Positions 26,645 to 35,728 of a DNA stretch of 64,000 bases are shown here, piece by piece. The notes beneath the pieces are model-generated. The model was not told where the DNA came from and searched no databases. It was given only the letters and a program-made list of their open reading frames with translations. The translations under genes were made by a program, and so were the position numbers. The first letter of the stretch is position 1. Every line of letters starts with the position of its first letter. Source of the stretch: an uncultured Leucobacter sp. (GTDB lineage Bacteria; Actinomycetota; Actinomycetes; Actinomycetales; Microbacteriaceae); assembly GCA_937967375.1 (NCBI GenBank), contig CALCJF010000039.1, positions 1 to 64,000 on the forward strand. The letters are read 5' to 3'.

Positions 26645-26650
26645 CTGGTC

Positions 26651-26863
26651 TCAGCCCCAGTGCGGCGGGCGATCGGCCCTGAGCCGGTCGTCATTCTCGC
26701 CCTCTGCTCGTGGCTCCGTCGGCGGATCGAAGGGGTGTGGGTCACTGCCCTCGGGGGCCGCCTGCGTCACTCGGCGTCGCCGCCTCGTGCCCGCCGACTT
26801 GCCACCCGGCCGCGACGCGTTCGCGTCGGTGTCACCCGGTTCGCCGGCCTGATCCTCGCCCAT
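26651..26863 (-). CDS. Small charged protein coupled to the helicase-like gene (70 aa)
   Basis: The ATG at 26863 overlaps the helicase TGA (TGATG), a translational-coupling arrangement, which is the main argument that it is real. The product is hydrophilic and probably disordered, rich in Arg, Pro, Gly and Asp (ANASRPGGKSAGTRRRRR in the middle). No domain is recognised. Confidence 0.5.
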   Translation of the reverse strand: MGEDQAGEPGDTDANASRPGGKSAGTRRRRRVTQAAPEGSDPHPFDPPTEPRAEGENDDRLRADRPPHWG

Positions 26864-29800
26864 CAAAACAGCGTGTTCGAGCCCGGCTGCGCGGCCTCGT
26901 CACGAGCTGCGTCTGCCGCGTCCGGTCCCTCGTTCTTAGCCGAATCGGCATCGTAACCCACGATGCTCGCCACTCGCAGGGCAACCCGCTCGGGGTCGGC
27001 GAAGAGGTCGAAGCTGTGCACGCGATGGTAGTGCCAGCCCAGCCGGCGCAGCACCGCGGGGCGCAGCCTGAGCGCGCTGCGCAGACCCTGCTCGTCGGCT
27101 CCGGCGAAGTCGAGGTCGACCGCGATTGCCCGCTCACCGAGCGACGCCGCGAGCGGAATGGCTCCGCGGTAGTCGAGCGCGACCGTCAGGCCGAGACGCT
27201 CGAGCTGATCTGCGAGCTCGCCGAGCAGGGGGTCGCGTTCGGCGGGCAACGAGGCCTGCGCTGGCTCGGGGTGCTCAAGGGCGAGCATCTCGGAGAGCTC
27301 GACGACGCCGTGCTTGATGCGTGCGGTATCGAGATGCTCGGGCCTGAAGCAGCTGACGATCGTCATGCCGCGCCGGGCGCGAGTCATGCCGACCGCGATC
27401 AGTCGCTCGCCGCCAGGCCTGCCGAGCGAGCCGAAGTTCGAGAGCACTCGACCGTGCGGGGTGCGGCCGTAGCCGATCGAGAAAATCACGCGGTCGCGGC
27501 TCTGCGCCATCGCCTGCTCGAGCGTCAGCACTGCGAACGGCTCTGCGCGCTCGCCGAGCAAGAACTCGCGATACTGCGGCAGCTTCGAGAATGCCTGCAA
27601 CACGGCCTGCTGCACCCGCACTGCGTGCCTGGCGCTCGCGGTGAGCACCATGAGCGACTCACGCGGACGCTCCGCCGCGTGCTGCAGCACGAGCTGCACT
27701 ACCCGGGTCACCTCGGCGTCGGTGCTCTCAACCGCGCCGCTGTGCGGGTCGGGCAGGCCCTGACCGTCGGTCACGAACTCAATCGTCAAGCTGGAGTGCC
27801 CGAGGAAGGTTCCCGCCCACGGCAACGACTCGATGTCGCCGCTGTAGAAGCGGGAGTTCACGAGGTTCGTCAGGTCTTCGCCACCGGCTCGGTAGCTGCG
27901 GGTGAGCGAGAGCTCGGGCAGCACCGCATGCAGCTGGGCGTAGGCGCTGTGGCTGTGCAGATCCTCGAGATCTTCGGAAACAGACTGTGACTCAGCGTGC
28001 AGGCTGCGCACCGCGATCTCGAAGCGCGACGGGGTTTGGGTCACGGTGTCGCCGAACGCGACCACCTGCTGGGCGCGTCGGATCGCGCTGACGTTTTCGA
28101 CCAGGGTCGTCGCGCCGGCGTCGACCAGCACGACTGTGTCGAAGCGAAGCTCGCTCGGCAGCCCGGCCACCTCGTATGGCGAGAGCACCCAGACCGGGGC
28201 AAGCGTGCCGAGCAGCGTCGGTGCCTGTTGCGCCAGCTGCAGCACCGAAGCGTCGCCCGCACGAAGCAGCTCGCGCAGGGCGAGCGCCTCACCGCGGTTG
28301 TCGGCCACTGCAATGCGCCAGGCGTCGGCAAGCCGGCTCGCGAGCACACTGCCGCCGGCGCCTGCGTGAGCATCATCGACCAGCCTGAAGTCGGCCTCGA
28401 GGCGCTCGATCACTGCGGTGTTGGCGCTCAGCAGCGCCTCGTTCGTCTGCAGAATGCGCTCGAGCGCAGACTGCCACCAGGCCTGCTCGAGCTCGGCAGC
28501 GACCTGGCCGACGGGCACGTGCCTGGCCGAGAGGTCGTCGATGAGCGTCTCGAGGTGGGCAGCGCGCAGCCGCTCGACGATGGCGGTGCGCTCTTGAATG
28601 TTCTGCAGTACCTCGCTCTCGCGCGCAAGATCGGTAGTGCGACGCGCAAGGGTCGGCAACGGCATGGTGCGCAGGCGCTCGCTGTCGCGCTCGACCCCGA
28701 GCACGCGGTCGAGCTCGTCGAGATCTTTGTAGGCAGCCTGAAACGCGGTCGCCACTTCGGAGATGCCGAGCGGCACGGCCGGCGGGGCGCCGACCACGGT
28801 GCTGTAGCGCTGCCAGAGCACGCGCTGCTGCTGAATTTGCACAAGCCGTGCATACATGTCGCTGACGTGCACGCCCGGCCGCACGTACTCGCGGGCCAGC
28901 TTGCGCAGGCGACGCCGGTTGCCGTTCGACATGTCTTCGCCACCGCGAGGCGCGTGCGCCGCGATCACGTCGTCGAGCGGGCGGTCGAAGACCTCTGGCG
29001 AGAAGCGATCGAGCGTATCGCGCACGCCCATGAGCAGCCGCAGGTACACCCCGAGCTCAGCGATCGTCTCGTAGGGGCGCAGTGAGGTCTGCTCGATCAG
29101 CTGGTTCGCCTGCGACACGAGTCGCGGCAGCTGCGACTCAGCAAGGTCGACCGCGAGGGCGTACGCGTTGCGCGCGGCCTCGGTGGTCGCGAAGTCGACG
29201 CCGTACCAGGGCGAGTCGCTCGGCCCGTACTGAAACTGCCCAAGGCGCGCGGCCTCGGTGATGTCTTCGGCGATCGACGAGCGATCGAGGGTGAGCTGGC
29301 CCAGCGCCTTATCGTCGAGGCGCACCGTCGTGGTCGGCGGATGCTCGAGCATCGCGAGTCGACTCAGCTCGCGCAGCGCCTCGAGCGGCGACACACCAAA
29401 GCGCTTGTCTTTTTTCGAGAGGGCCTCTTCATAGCCGAGCAGCACCCCGCGCAGGCGCACGAGGGCGTCATCGATATCGCGCTGCGAGGTCGAGCCGGCG
29501 GACTCGTTGCGGCTGATCGCCTCGACCAGGTTGCGGCGCAGCAGACGCGGAGTCACCGCGAGCCCGCTCAAGCCGACGCGGCTGAGCCTGTGCGAAATGC
29601 CATCGAGCGTCGAGCGTCGAGGCGACACTACGAGCACCCGCTTGCCCGCGCGCACGAGCTCACCGACGGCGCTCACCACGGTCTGGGTGCCGCCCGTTCC
29701 GGGAAGCGTGCGCACCACGATCGAGTGGCCTGCGCCGATCTGCGCCAACACGTCGTCTTGCTCGCGGTCGGAGTCGTACAGATGCCGATCAACCTCAGGT

Positions 29801-30711
29801 GCACGGTGGTTCGGGTGGGTCGCAGTGACCGGGCGGTAGCTCGCCTCGAGCTGCTGCCTCGCGACCTCGCTGCCGCACACCGCCTGCAACACCGTGGTGT
29901 CGAGCATCTTCGCGTCTGCCGCCATCTGCTTCGACACGTTCAAGAACGACGAGGCCACGAGGCGCGGTTGCACAACAAAACCGGGCACGCCGGTCACCAT
30001 CTGGCGCAGGCGATCAATCACTGGCTGCGGCTTGAACACGCCCTCGTTCTGTGAAAGATCGAGCAGGGTGCGGGCGTCGACCACGATGCCGTACTGCTCG
30101 CGCAGCGTCGACAGCAGCTCGCGGTTCACGATCGGGTGCTTCTTCAGCTTCAGCTCGAAGTCCCGTCCGTAGCGACGAATTGCGAGAGGGCGCAGCAACA
30201 CAGGTGCGCAGAAGTCTTCGCCCTCGAAGTGCCACTTGGCAATGCCGATGCCGAGGTGCACGGTCTCGAGCCCGCGCACCGTGCGCATCTCGGTGGCCTT
30301 GTCGGTCACCCGACCGGCCGCGATCCTCGCCTGACGCAACGCCATATCGTCGCGAATCAAGGCCGAAAGCAGAATCTTCTGTCCGGTAATAAACTGTGGC
30401 ATTCCACCCGGATGCGTGGTCGACAGTTCAATTCGGTTCATCGGCTCATCGTCGAAGTGCACGAGGGGGCTCTCGCCGCCGATGCTGGCGAGCTCTTCGC
30501 GCCATGCCTCGTGCTCTGAGGCGAACGCATCGACCGCGACCGGACCGACCGACTGCACCGCGTCGGTGAGGTTCGCGGTCTCGCTCACGGGGCTCGATTC
30601 TTCAGGCTTCGGTGCGAGCGAACCCTCTGCCGTGGGCGCACCGCTGGATCGAGGCGCGGTGGCCTCCTGGGCACTTGCGCCTTGACGACGGCGACGGTCT
30701 ACACTCCACAC
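26863..30711 (-). CDS. Very large SF1-helicase-like protein (DUF4011-type) with C-terminal MTES_1575-like nuclease domain
   Basis: 1282 residues. Residues about 85-250 look like the N-terminal DUF4011 region (RGLETVHLGIGIAKWHFEG, then FCAPVLLRPLAI). The ATPase core starts near 315 (DREQDDVLAQIGAGHSIVV), but the P-loop reads LPGTGGTQT (336-344), with Gly341 where the Walker A Lys belongs. Walker B reads VVLVDAGATT (about 860-869) without the usual DE. Later helicase motifs are better kept (SRDRVIFSIGYGRT, GMTRARRG near 1107-1116). Residues about 1156-1253 resemble the REase_MTES_1575 (Vsr-like) fold (ERAIAVDLD, then LRRLGWHYHRVHSFDLF). Relatives include defence proteins and chromosomal helicases. 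Start GTG 30711 is uncertain; GTG near residue 42 is possible. Confidence 0.85.
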   Translation of the reverse strand: MWSVDRRRRQGASAQEATAPRSSGAPTAEGSLAPKPEESSPVSETANLTDAVQSVGPVAVDAFASEHEAWREELASIGGESPLVHFDDEPMNRIELSTTHPGGMPQFITGQKILLSALIRDDMALRQARIAAGRVTDKATEMRTVRGLETVHLGIGIAKWHFEGEDFCAPVLLRPLAIRRYGRDFELKLKKHPIVNRELLSTLREQYGIVVDARTLLDLSQNEGVFKPQPVIDRLRQMVTGVPGFVVQPRLVASSFLNVSKQMAADAKMLDTTVLQAVCGSEVARQQLEASYRPVTATHPNHRAPEVDRHLYDSDREQDDVLAQIGAGHSIVVRTLPGTGGTQTVVSAVGELVRAGKRVLVVSPRRSTLDGISHRLSRVGLSGLAVTPRLLRRNLVEAISRNESAGSTSQRDIDDALVRLRGVLLGYEEALSKKDKRFGVSPLEALRELSRLAMLEHPPTTTVRLDDKALGQLTLDRSSIAEDITEAARLGQFQYGPSDSPWYGVDFATTEAARNAYALAVDLAESQLPRLVSQANQLIEQTSLRPYETIAELGVYLRLLMGVRDTLDRFSPEVFDRPLDDVIAAHAPRGGEDMSNGNRRRLRKLAREYVRPGVHVSDMYARLVQIQQQRVLWQRYSTVVGAPPAVPLGISEVATAFQAAYKDLDELDRVLGVERDSERLRTMPLPTLARRTTDLARESEVLQNIQERTAIVERLRAAHLETLIDDLSARHVPVGQVAAELEQAWWQSALERILQTNEALLSANTAVIERLEADFRLVDDAHAGAGGSVLASRLADAWRIAVADNRGEALALRELLRAGDASVLQLAQQAPTLLGTLAPVWVLSPYEVAGLPSELRFDTVVLVDAGATTLVENVSAIRRAQQVVAFGDTVTQTPSRFEIAVRSLHAESQSVSEDLEDLHSHSAYAQLHAVLPELSLTRSYRAGGEDLTNLVNSRFYSGDIESLPWAGTFLGHSSLTIEFVTDGQGLPDPHSGAVESTDAEVTRVVQLVLQHAAERPRESLMVLTASARHAVRVQQAVLQAFSKLPQYREFLLGERAEPFAVLTLEQAMAQSRDRVIFSIGYGRTPHGRVLSNFGSLGRPGGERLIAVGMTRARRGMTIVSCFRPEHLDTARIKHGVVELSEMLALEHPEPAQASLPAERDPLLGELADQLERLGLTVALDYRGAIPLAASLGERAIAVDLDFAGADEQGLRSALRLRPAVLRRLGWHYHRVHSFDLFADPERVALRVASIVGYDADSAKNEGPDAADAARDEAAQPGSNTLF

Positions 30712-30812
30712 ACCGTCACCCTATGCGGGGATACCGAGAATTCGCGGAGATCTTTCGGCGCGCCGCCCGCTCGAGCCGGGTATCACGCGGCGCGATCCTC
30801 TGCCCTACTCGA

Positions 30813-30873
30813 CACAGACAGCCAGTAGGTGTCGCCCCGCCTGAGCACAAGCGACATCTACTGGCTGTCTGTG
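30813..30873. repeat. Inverted repeat with 23-bp arms downstream of the permease gene
   Basis: Arms 30813-30835 and 30851-30873 match at 22 of 23 positions around a 15-base spacer. It begins 10 bases after the permease stop (minus strand), so it may terminate that transcript. The single mismatch is G-U in plus-strand RNA. It is not markedly GC-rich, unlike other terminators here. Confidence 0.75.
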
Positions 30874-30883
30874 GGAACGCGGG

Positions 30884-32245
30884 CTAGCGCTCCGCCGACG
30901 GTTCGATCGGGGTCGCGGCATCGCCGAGACCCCTCGCACGCCCTACCCACGCCATCAGGTGGTAGACGAGGATCGCGGCGATCGTTCCGAGCGCGATACC
31001 GTTGAAGACGACCGGGCTCGACTCCGATCCGAGCACCAGGCTGAAGTCGGCGATGCCGACGATCAACGCGATGGCGGCGGTGAACTGGTTGATCGGCTTC
31101 GAGAAGTCGACCTTGTTATCGATCCAGATCTTCACGCCGATCAGGCCGATGAGGCCGTAGAGCGCGATGGTCACACCGGCGAGCACCCCGGCGGGCACCG
31201 AGAAGATCACCGCGCCGACCTTCGGCGAGAAGCCGAGCAGCATCGCAATGATGCCGGCGACCCAGTAGGCGGCAGTCGAGTAGACGCGAGTGGCGGCCAT
31301 GACGCCAATGTTCTCACCGTAGGTGGTGGTGCCCGAGCCGCCGCCAAAGCCAGCGAGCACGGTCGAGAGGCCGTCAGCGAGCAGCGCGCGCCCGGTCACG
31401 GGGTCGAGATCGCGATCGATCATAAGACCGACGCTCTTCACGTGGCCCACGTTCTCGGCGATCAGCACGAGCACGACAGGCAGGAACATCGGCAGCAGGC
31501 CCCACAGCGACGGGTCCGAGAAGGGGTTGCCCGGCAGGTGGAAGTCGGGCAGACCGATCCATGCAGCCTGCTCGACCTGGGTGAAGTCGACCTCACCCAT
31601 CGCGATCGCCGCGATATAGCCGACGACCATGCCGAGCACGATCGAGAGACGGCCGAGAATGCCCCGGAAGAGCACGGTGATGAGCAGCACCGCGGTGACC
31701 GTGATGAGCGCGACCCACCCCGAGTTCTCGGTGGCGTTCCAGTTGTTCTTCACGACCGGGGCAAGATTGAAGCCGATCAGTGCAACGATCGCACCCATAA
31801 CGACGGGTGGCATCAGCGCGTTGATCCAGCCGGTGCCGAAGCGCTGCACGATGACGCCGACGAGCGCCATGAGCACACCGATGGCGAGAATACCGAACGA
31901 TGCGCGCGCAAAGCCTTCGGCGCTCGGAGCCTCACCGCTGCCGAGGCCGACGCCGGTGGCAACACCGATCGGCGCGAGAAACGCGAACGACGAGCCGAGG
32001 TAGCTCGGCAGGCGGTTGCCGGTCAGCAGCAGGAAAAGCAGCGTGCCGAGGCCCGAGAAGAACAGGGTCGCGGTGGGAGGGAATCCGGTGAGCAGCGGCA
32101 CCAAGAACGTGGCGCCGAACATTGCGACCACGTGCTGCGCGCCGAAGCCAATAGTCTTCGGCCAGCTCAGCCGTTCTTCGGGCAGAACGATCGCTTCGGG
32201 AGCGACGGTCTTGCCGTCGCCATGCTGCTTCCAAGACATGCTCAT
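30884..32245 (-). CDS. uraA: Uracil/xanthine permease (NCS2 family)
   Basis: 453 residues, 12-14 membrane segments, with NCS2 marks: FGAQHVVAMFGATFLVPLLTG split as FGAQHVVAMFGATF and VPLLTGFPPTATLFFSG, YLGSSFAFLAPI, and the core motif around LIAENVGHVKSVG with GFGGGSGTTTYGENIGVMA. It is a proton-coupled nucleobase importer, closest by eye to uracil permeases. GGAG precedes ATG 32245. It is followed by a long inverted repeat. No pyrimidine genes adjoin it, so the precise base is not settled. Confidence 0.94.
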   Translation of the reverse strand: MSMSWKQHGDGKTVAPEAIVLPEERLSWPKTIGFGAQHVVAMFGATFLVPLLTGFPPTATLFFSGLGTLLFLLLTGNRLPSYLGSSFAFLAPIGVATGVGLGSGEAPSAEGFARASFGILAIGVLMALVGVIVQRFGTGWINALMPPVVMGAIVALIGFNLAPVVKNNWNATENSGWVALITVTAVLLITVLFRGILGRLSIVLGMVVGYIAAIAMGEVDFTQVEQAAWIGLPDFHLPGNPFSDPSLWGLLPMFLPVVLVLIAENVGHVKSVGLMIDRDLDPVTGRALLADGLSTVLAGFGGGSGTTTYGENIGVMAATRVYSTAAYWVAGIIAMLLGFSPKVGAVIFSVPAGVLAGVTIALYGLIGLIGVKIWIDNKVDFSKPINQFTAAIALIVGIADFSLVLGSESSPVVFNGIALGTIAAILVYHLMAWVGRARGLGDAATPIEPSAER

Positions 32246-32362
32246 TGCTGGCTCCTTCAGAGCTTCGTTGCTTTACGCGCAAACGGCGCTGAAGAAGACT
32301 TTACTGAAATCAGGCACCCTCCACGGCACGTCAACAGTCAGAAGTACAAAAAGAGCACGAAA

Positions 32363-32392
32363 AAGGGGCGAGGATCGCGCCTCGCCCCTTTC
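32363..32392 (-). terminator. Terminator downstream of the cupin gene
   Basis: 12-bp arms (AAAGGGGCGAGG/CCTCGCCCCTTT) around ATCGCG, followed on the minus strand by TTTTTCG. It lies 23 bases after the cupin stop and ends the long minus-strand catabolic block. It contains the recurrent GAGGATCGCG motif. Confidence 0.85.
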
Positions 32393-32415
32393 TCAGGCCT
32401 CGCGGCGACCGCGGC

Positions 32416-32775
32416 TTACTCTGCGGCCAGGTAGACCTTGCGAATGTGGTCTTTCACAATCCAACGGGTCTTCGTGCCTGCGTTCAGGCGCATCACGTCG
32501 CCGGTCTTCACGTCGACGCTGCGGCCCTCGTCGAGCAACTTGATCGTCGCGCCGCCCGAGATGACCACGAACAGCTCGTCGATCTCGGTGTCGAGCACCG
32601 CACCGTCGCGCAGCTCCCAGATGCCAGCTTCGCAGCCGCCGATGTTGCCGAGTTCGAGCACGCCCTGGCGGGGCGTGCCGTAGTCGACCTCTTCTGCGGG
32701 TACCGGCTCGAGCGGCACGATCGCGCCGCGGCCGTGCACGACTCCGTTCAGCCCTTCGGGCAGCAAGTGATTCAT
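32416..32775 (-). CDS. Cupin domain protein (DUF861/ureidoglycine aminohydrolase-like)
   Basis: 119 residues from ATG 32775, with GGAG upstream. A single cupin barrel: IGGCEAGIWELRDGAVLDTEIDE (family motif 1 in EAGIWELRDG), ELFVVISGGATIKLLDEG, and KTGDVMRLNAGTKTRWIV. The usual metal His residues of motif 1 are not evident, as in several DUF861 proteins. It follows the DAO-family oxidase on the same strand, as is common in amine or amino-acid catabolic clusters, and may bind the same substrate or product. Confidence 0.85.
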   Translation of the reverse strand: MNHLLPEGLNGVVHGRGAIVPLEPVPAEEVDYGTPRQGVLELGNIGGCEAGIWELRDGAVLDTEIDELFVVISGGATIKLLDEGRSVDVKTGDVMRLNAGTKTRWIVKDHIRKVYLAAE

Positions 32776-32839
32776 TGCGTTCTCCATGTGGTGGTGAGGG
32801 GCGGCAGTGCCCGACGGGTCGAAACTTCTGATCAGTAGC

Positions 32840-34258
32840 TTACGAGTCGAAGCCCAAACCGAGGGCATCGAGCGTCTTGAGCAGCACGTTGCGCTTGCCG
32901 TCGTTGTGGTCGGCACGGTCGAGCGCCCAACGGGTCATGTTGATGCCGATGCTCGCGACGGGCTCCGGCGGGAACGGCAGCGGCACGTCTTTCACCATCT
33001 TGAGCTCGGTGCGCTCGGTGGTGCGCCCCTCGAGGCGATCGACGATCACGTCTGCCGCGAAGTGCGTCGCGCCGACGCCCAGGCCGGTGAAGCCCGCCAC
33101 GTACTGCACGCGGCCGCCGTGCGCCTGGCCCCAGAACGCGCAGAAGCGGGTCGAGGTGTCGATCACGCCTGCCCAGCGGTGGCTGAACTTCACGCCTGCA
33201 AGCTGCGGGAAGGTCGTGAAGAAGTGGCTCGCCAGTTTTCGGTGGCTCTCCATGCGGTCTTCGTAGTTCTGCTTGATGCGGCCACCCGCGAAGTAGACGG
33301 CGTCGTAGCCGCCCCAGAGGATGCGGTTGTCTTTCGTGAGCCTCGAGTAGTGAAACTGGTTCGCCATGTCGGCGAGGCCCTCGCGGCCTTCCCAGCCGAT
33401 CGAGGCGAGCTGCTCGTCACTCAGCGGCTCGGTCATGAGCACGTAGTCGTACACGGGAACAGTGTGGAACGAGTAGCGCTTCAGCAGCGACGGGAAGACG
33501 TTCGTGCAGAGTGCGGCGCGGTCGGCCGTGACGGTGCCGCGGTCGGTCTCGAGCTGCAGCGGCTCGTCTGCGCGACCGCTGAGGCCGGTGACGCGGGTCT
33601 CTTCATAGATCTCGACGCCGATCTCGCTCGCGTGGCGCGCGAGCTCTGCTGCGAGCTTCGCGGGGTGCACGTTCGCGTTCTCGCGCGGCGAGAACTCGCC
33701 CGCAAGAAACGTCGGCGAGGCAACGCGCTGCTGCACCTGGGCGGCGTCGAGCGCCTGAACGTGCTCGTCGCTCTCGCCGACCCACTCGACCTGGTAGGGC
33801 TCGTTCGCGACCGACAGTTGGCCGGTGCGCTCGAAGTCGACGTCGAGGCCGTGCTCGGCGATGAAGCTCTCGATCGCGTCGAGGTTCTCGTAGCCGATGC
33901 GACGCAGCTGATCGACATCTTCTGGCCAGCGCGCCTCGGCGTTCGGCTCGCCGTGCGTGATGCTCGCTTCGCAGAAGCCGCCGTTGCGGCCCGATGCGGC
34001 CCAGCCGACGCGCTTTGCCTCGAGCAGCACGACGCGGCGCTCGGGGTGTTCGGTCTTCAGCTTGATCGCGGTCCAGAGACCCGCGTAGCCGCCGCCGACC
34101 ACCACGTCGTCGGCCTGCAACGCGCCGGGAAGCGCCTGGTAGCGCGCGGCGCTCTGCTCGATGTCTTCGATCCAGTAGCAGGCGAGCTTGGTGCTCGCGA
34201 GCGACTGGTCGATGACCGCCTGAGCCGGCGGGTTCTTCTCGAAAATGGTGGGTTGCAT
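32840..34258 (-). CDS. FAD-dependent oxidoreductase, DAO family (gamma-glutamylputrescine oxidase-like)
   Basis: 472 residues from ATG 34258. The FAD-binding Rossmann motif VVVGGGYAGLWTAIKL is near residue 53, with LLEAKRVGWAASGRNGGF following, as in glycine/D-amino-acid oxidase relatives and PuuB. The C-terminal FAD contact is GFTGLGVGATHFAADVI. It oxidises a secondary or primary amine. With the downstream cupin it forms a two-gene module at the end of the catabolic block. The ribosome site is weak. The amine substrate is unknown; no other putrescine genes are here. Confidence 0.9.
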   Translation of the reverse strand: MQPTIFEKNPPAQAVIDQSLASTKLACYWIEDIEQSAARYQALPGALQADDVVVGGGYAGLWTAIKLKTEHPERRVVLLEAKRVGWAASGRNGGFCEASITHGEPNAEARWPEDVDQLRRIGYENLDAIESFIAEHGLDVDFERTGQLSVANEPYQVEWVGESDEHVQALDAAQVQQRVASPTFLAGEFSPRENANVHPAKLAAELARHASEIGVEIYEETRVTGLSGRADEPLQLETDRGTVTADRAALCTNVFPSLLKRYSFHTVPVYDYVLMTEPLSDEQLASIGWEGREGLADMANQFHYSRLTKDNRILWGGYDAVYFAGGRIKQNYEDRMESHRKLASHFFTTFPQLAGVKFSHRWAGVIDTSTRFCAFWGQAHGGRVQYVAGFTGLGVGATHFAADVIVDRLEGRTTERTELKMVKDVPLPFPPEPVASIGINMTRWALDRADHNDGKRNVLLKTLDALGLGFDS

Positions 34259-34357
34259 GGGTATCAATGCCTTATTGCGTTACTGAATTTGGTGGGTGAA
34301 TAAAAGTCTGTGATGCGGTGCGGCCGGCATGCGGTGCGAGGATCGCCATGCCCCGGG

Positions 34358-34576
34358 CTACTGAGAGGGCGGGGGCTTCATGATCGCGCCGACGGCGAGA
34401 CCGAACGCCAGGCCCGCTGGCAGCCAGTACCAGAAGGTGGTGAAGTAGCTGATGACGAGGCCGACGATAAGCCCCATGACCAGGCCGACGATGATCTGCT
34501 TACGGCGGGCCGCCGGCGAGACATCTTGTTTCTTCTTGTCGTTGCTCTTACCCGCGTCGCGTGAATTCTTACTCAT
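34358..34576 (-). CDS. Small two-helix membrane protein (72 aa)
   Basis: A Lys-rich soluble N terminus (MSKNSRDAGKSNDKKKQD) and two membrane helices (IIVGLVMGLIVGLVISYF and WLPAGLAFGLAVGAIM). It overlaps the stop of the CYTH gene by 4 bases (ATGA), so the two are coupled. No family recognised. Confidence 0.75.
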   Translation of the reverse strand: MSKNSRDAGKSNDKKKQDVSPAARRKQIIVGLVMGLIVGLVISYFTTFWYWLPAGLAFGLAVGAIMKPPPSQ

Positions 34577-35199
34577 GCTGCACCGCCTCCGCCCTGCATC
34601 GTTCGCTGAATCTTCGACGTGCCACGAACCCGCGTCGCGCCGGCCTCAATGAAGAGTGGTTCGATCGCGTCGAGCAACGCCTCGTCTGACCCTGGCATCA
34701 GTTCGGCCTCCCACTCACGCCACTGCTGGCGGCTGCCGGTCAGCTCGTTGGTGCCGTCGACCCGGTCGTCTGCGATCTCGATAACCGCATCGCCGTCTTC
34801 GCTGAAGAGCATTAGAGTGACGCGCGTGGTGCGCAGGGTCGCGATCGCCCCGAGCCGGTCGAGGGCGCCGCTGCCCAGGCGATCCTCGACCTCTGCCCGA
34901 AGCCCCGCCGGCAACTCGGGTGCCTGCGGCCAAAGCAGCTCGCGGGCCCCGTCGTCGCCCTTGGCTTTCAGGTGCCAACCCGCGTCTTTGCCGCCGAGGC
35001 GATTGCGCAGGGCAAGTCGCTGACTCGCCAGCTCGCCGTCGGGCGTGTCGAAGTAACTCGCGCGCAGCTCGTGCGTTTCGGGTGCGGCAAGGCGCAGTCC
35101 GAGCGCCGCAAAGCTCGCCGCGTCTGGCAGCACGGCGGCGTCGGACACCTCATATTTGCGCTCGATCTCGAAAGTCTCGGTCGCTCCATTGATACTCAC
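34573..35199 (-). CDS. CYTH domain protein (triphosphate tunnel metalloenzyme family)
   Basis: 208 residues from GTG 35199; another GTG two codons upstream is possible. The CYTH signature ExExK is at residues 11-15 (FEIERKYEV). Further marks are ASYFDTPDGELASQRLALRNR, GWHLKAKG, and ATLRTTRVTLML. Such enzymes hydrolyse inorganic triphosphate or related phosphates inside a beta barrel. No CHAD domain is fused or adjacent. The gene begins 10 bases after the DUF3237 stop and is translationally coupled to the small membrane protein. Confidence 0.88.
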   Translation of the reverse strand: MSINGATETFEIERKYEVSDAAVLPDAASFAALGLRLAAPETHELRASYFDTPDGELASQRLALRNRLGGKDAGWHLKAKGDDGARELLWPQAPELPAGLRAEVEDRLGSGALDRLGAIATLRTTRVTLMLFSEDGDAVIEIADDRVDGTNELTGSRQQWREWEAELMPGSDEALLDAIEPLFIEAGATRVRGTSKIQRTMQGGGGAA

Positions 35200-35209
35200 G
35201 TTCACCAGC

Positions 35210-35674
35210 TTAGATCGGCAACCCGACACGGTACACGGTGTGGCGCACGCGGTCTGCTTCGCGCGTGCCGTCGGCGACGAAGAGAGCTTGCTGCAGCTCC
35301 ACTGCTTCAGGGGCCGACGTTTCGAAACGCAGCTGCACCATGAAGTAGATACCGACTTCGCTCGCCCGTCGCAGGCCCGTCGCATGCAGCGAGACGATCG
35401 CCCCCGATGCGAGCTGCACGTCGTAGCGCGCGTCAATGTCGACCGACGTAGTGCCGACTTCTTCGCGCCACAGCTGCCTGTCGGCACCGCCGGCCAGCAC
35501 TTCGCCGAGCACGCCCGCGAGTTCGGTACCCGCGAGCCCGCGCAGTGTGCCGCCCAGAATCGGGGTGATGCGTCGGTGGCCGTCACGGGTGACCCCGAGA
35601 TCGCGAGGCTCGCCGAGCAACACCTCGATCTCGCATACCGCCTGCAGTGCTGGCGCTTCGTTCTGCCTGGTCAC
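35210..35674 (-). CDS. DUF3237 domain protein
   Basis: 154 residues from GTG 35674, with AGGA seven bases upstream. DUF3237 features: an opening CEIEVLLGEPRDLGVTRDGH, GGTLRGLAGTELAGVLGEVL, LWREEVGTTSVDIDARYDVQ, and GIYFMVQLRFET. These small beta-barrel proteins recur in aromatic and other catabolic clusters, without a settled activity. The gene lies between the monooxygenase and CYTH genes on the same strand and may act on the monooxygenase product. Confidence 0.85.
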   Translation of the reverse strand: MTRQNEAPALQAVCEIEVLLGEPRDLGVTRDGHRRITPILGGTLRGLAGTELAGVLGEVLAGGADRQLWREEVGTTSVDIDARYDVQLASGAIVSLHATGLRRASEVGIYFMVQLRFETSAPEAVELQQALFVADGTREADRVRHTVYRVGLPI

Positions 35675-35728
35675 GTGAATCCTGTTTCGCGTCTGTAAAT
35701 CTCGAGTGTGTTCTACGCTATCGGCGTT

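Noticed and set aside
30959..32434. 491-residue plus-strand frame opposite uraA
   Set aside because: Its His/Arg/Asp-rich composition is the complement of membrane-helix codons.
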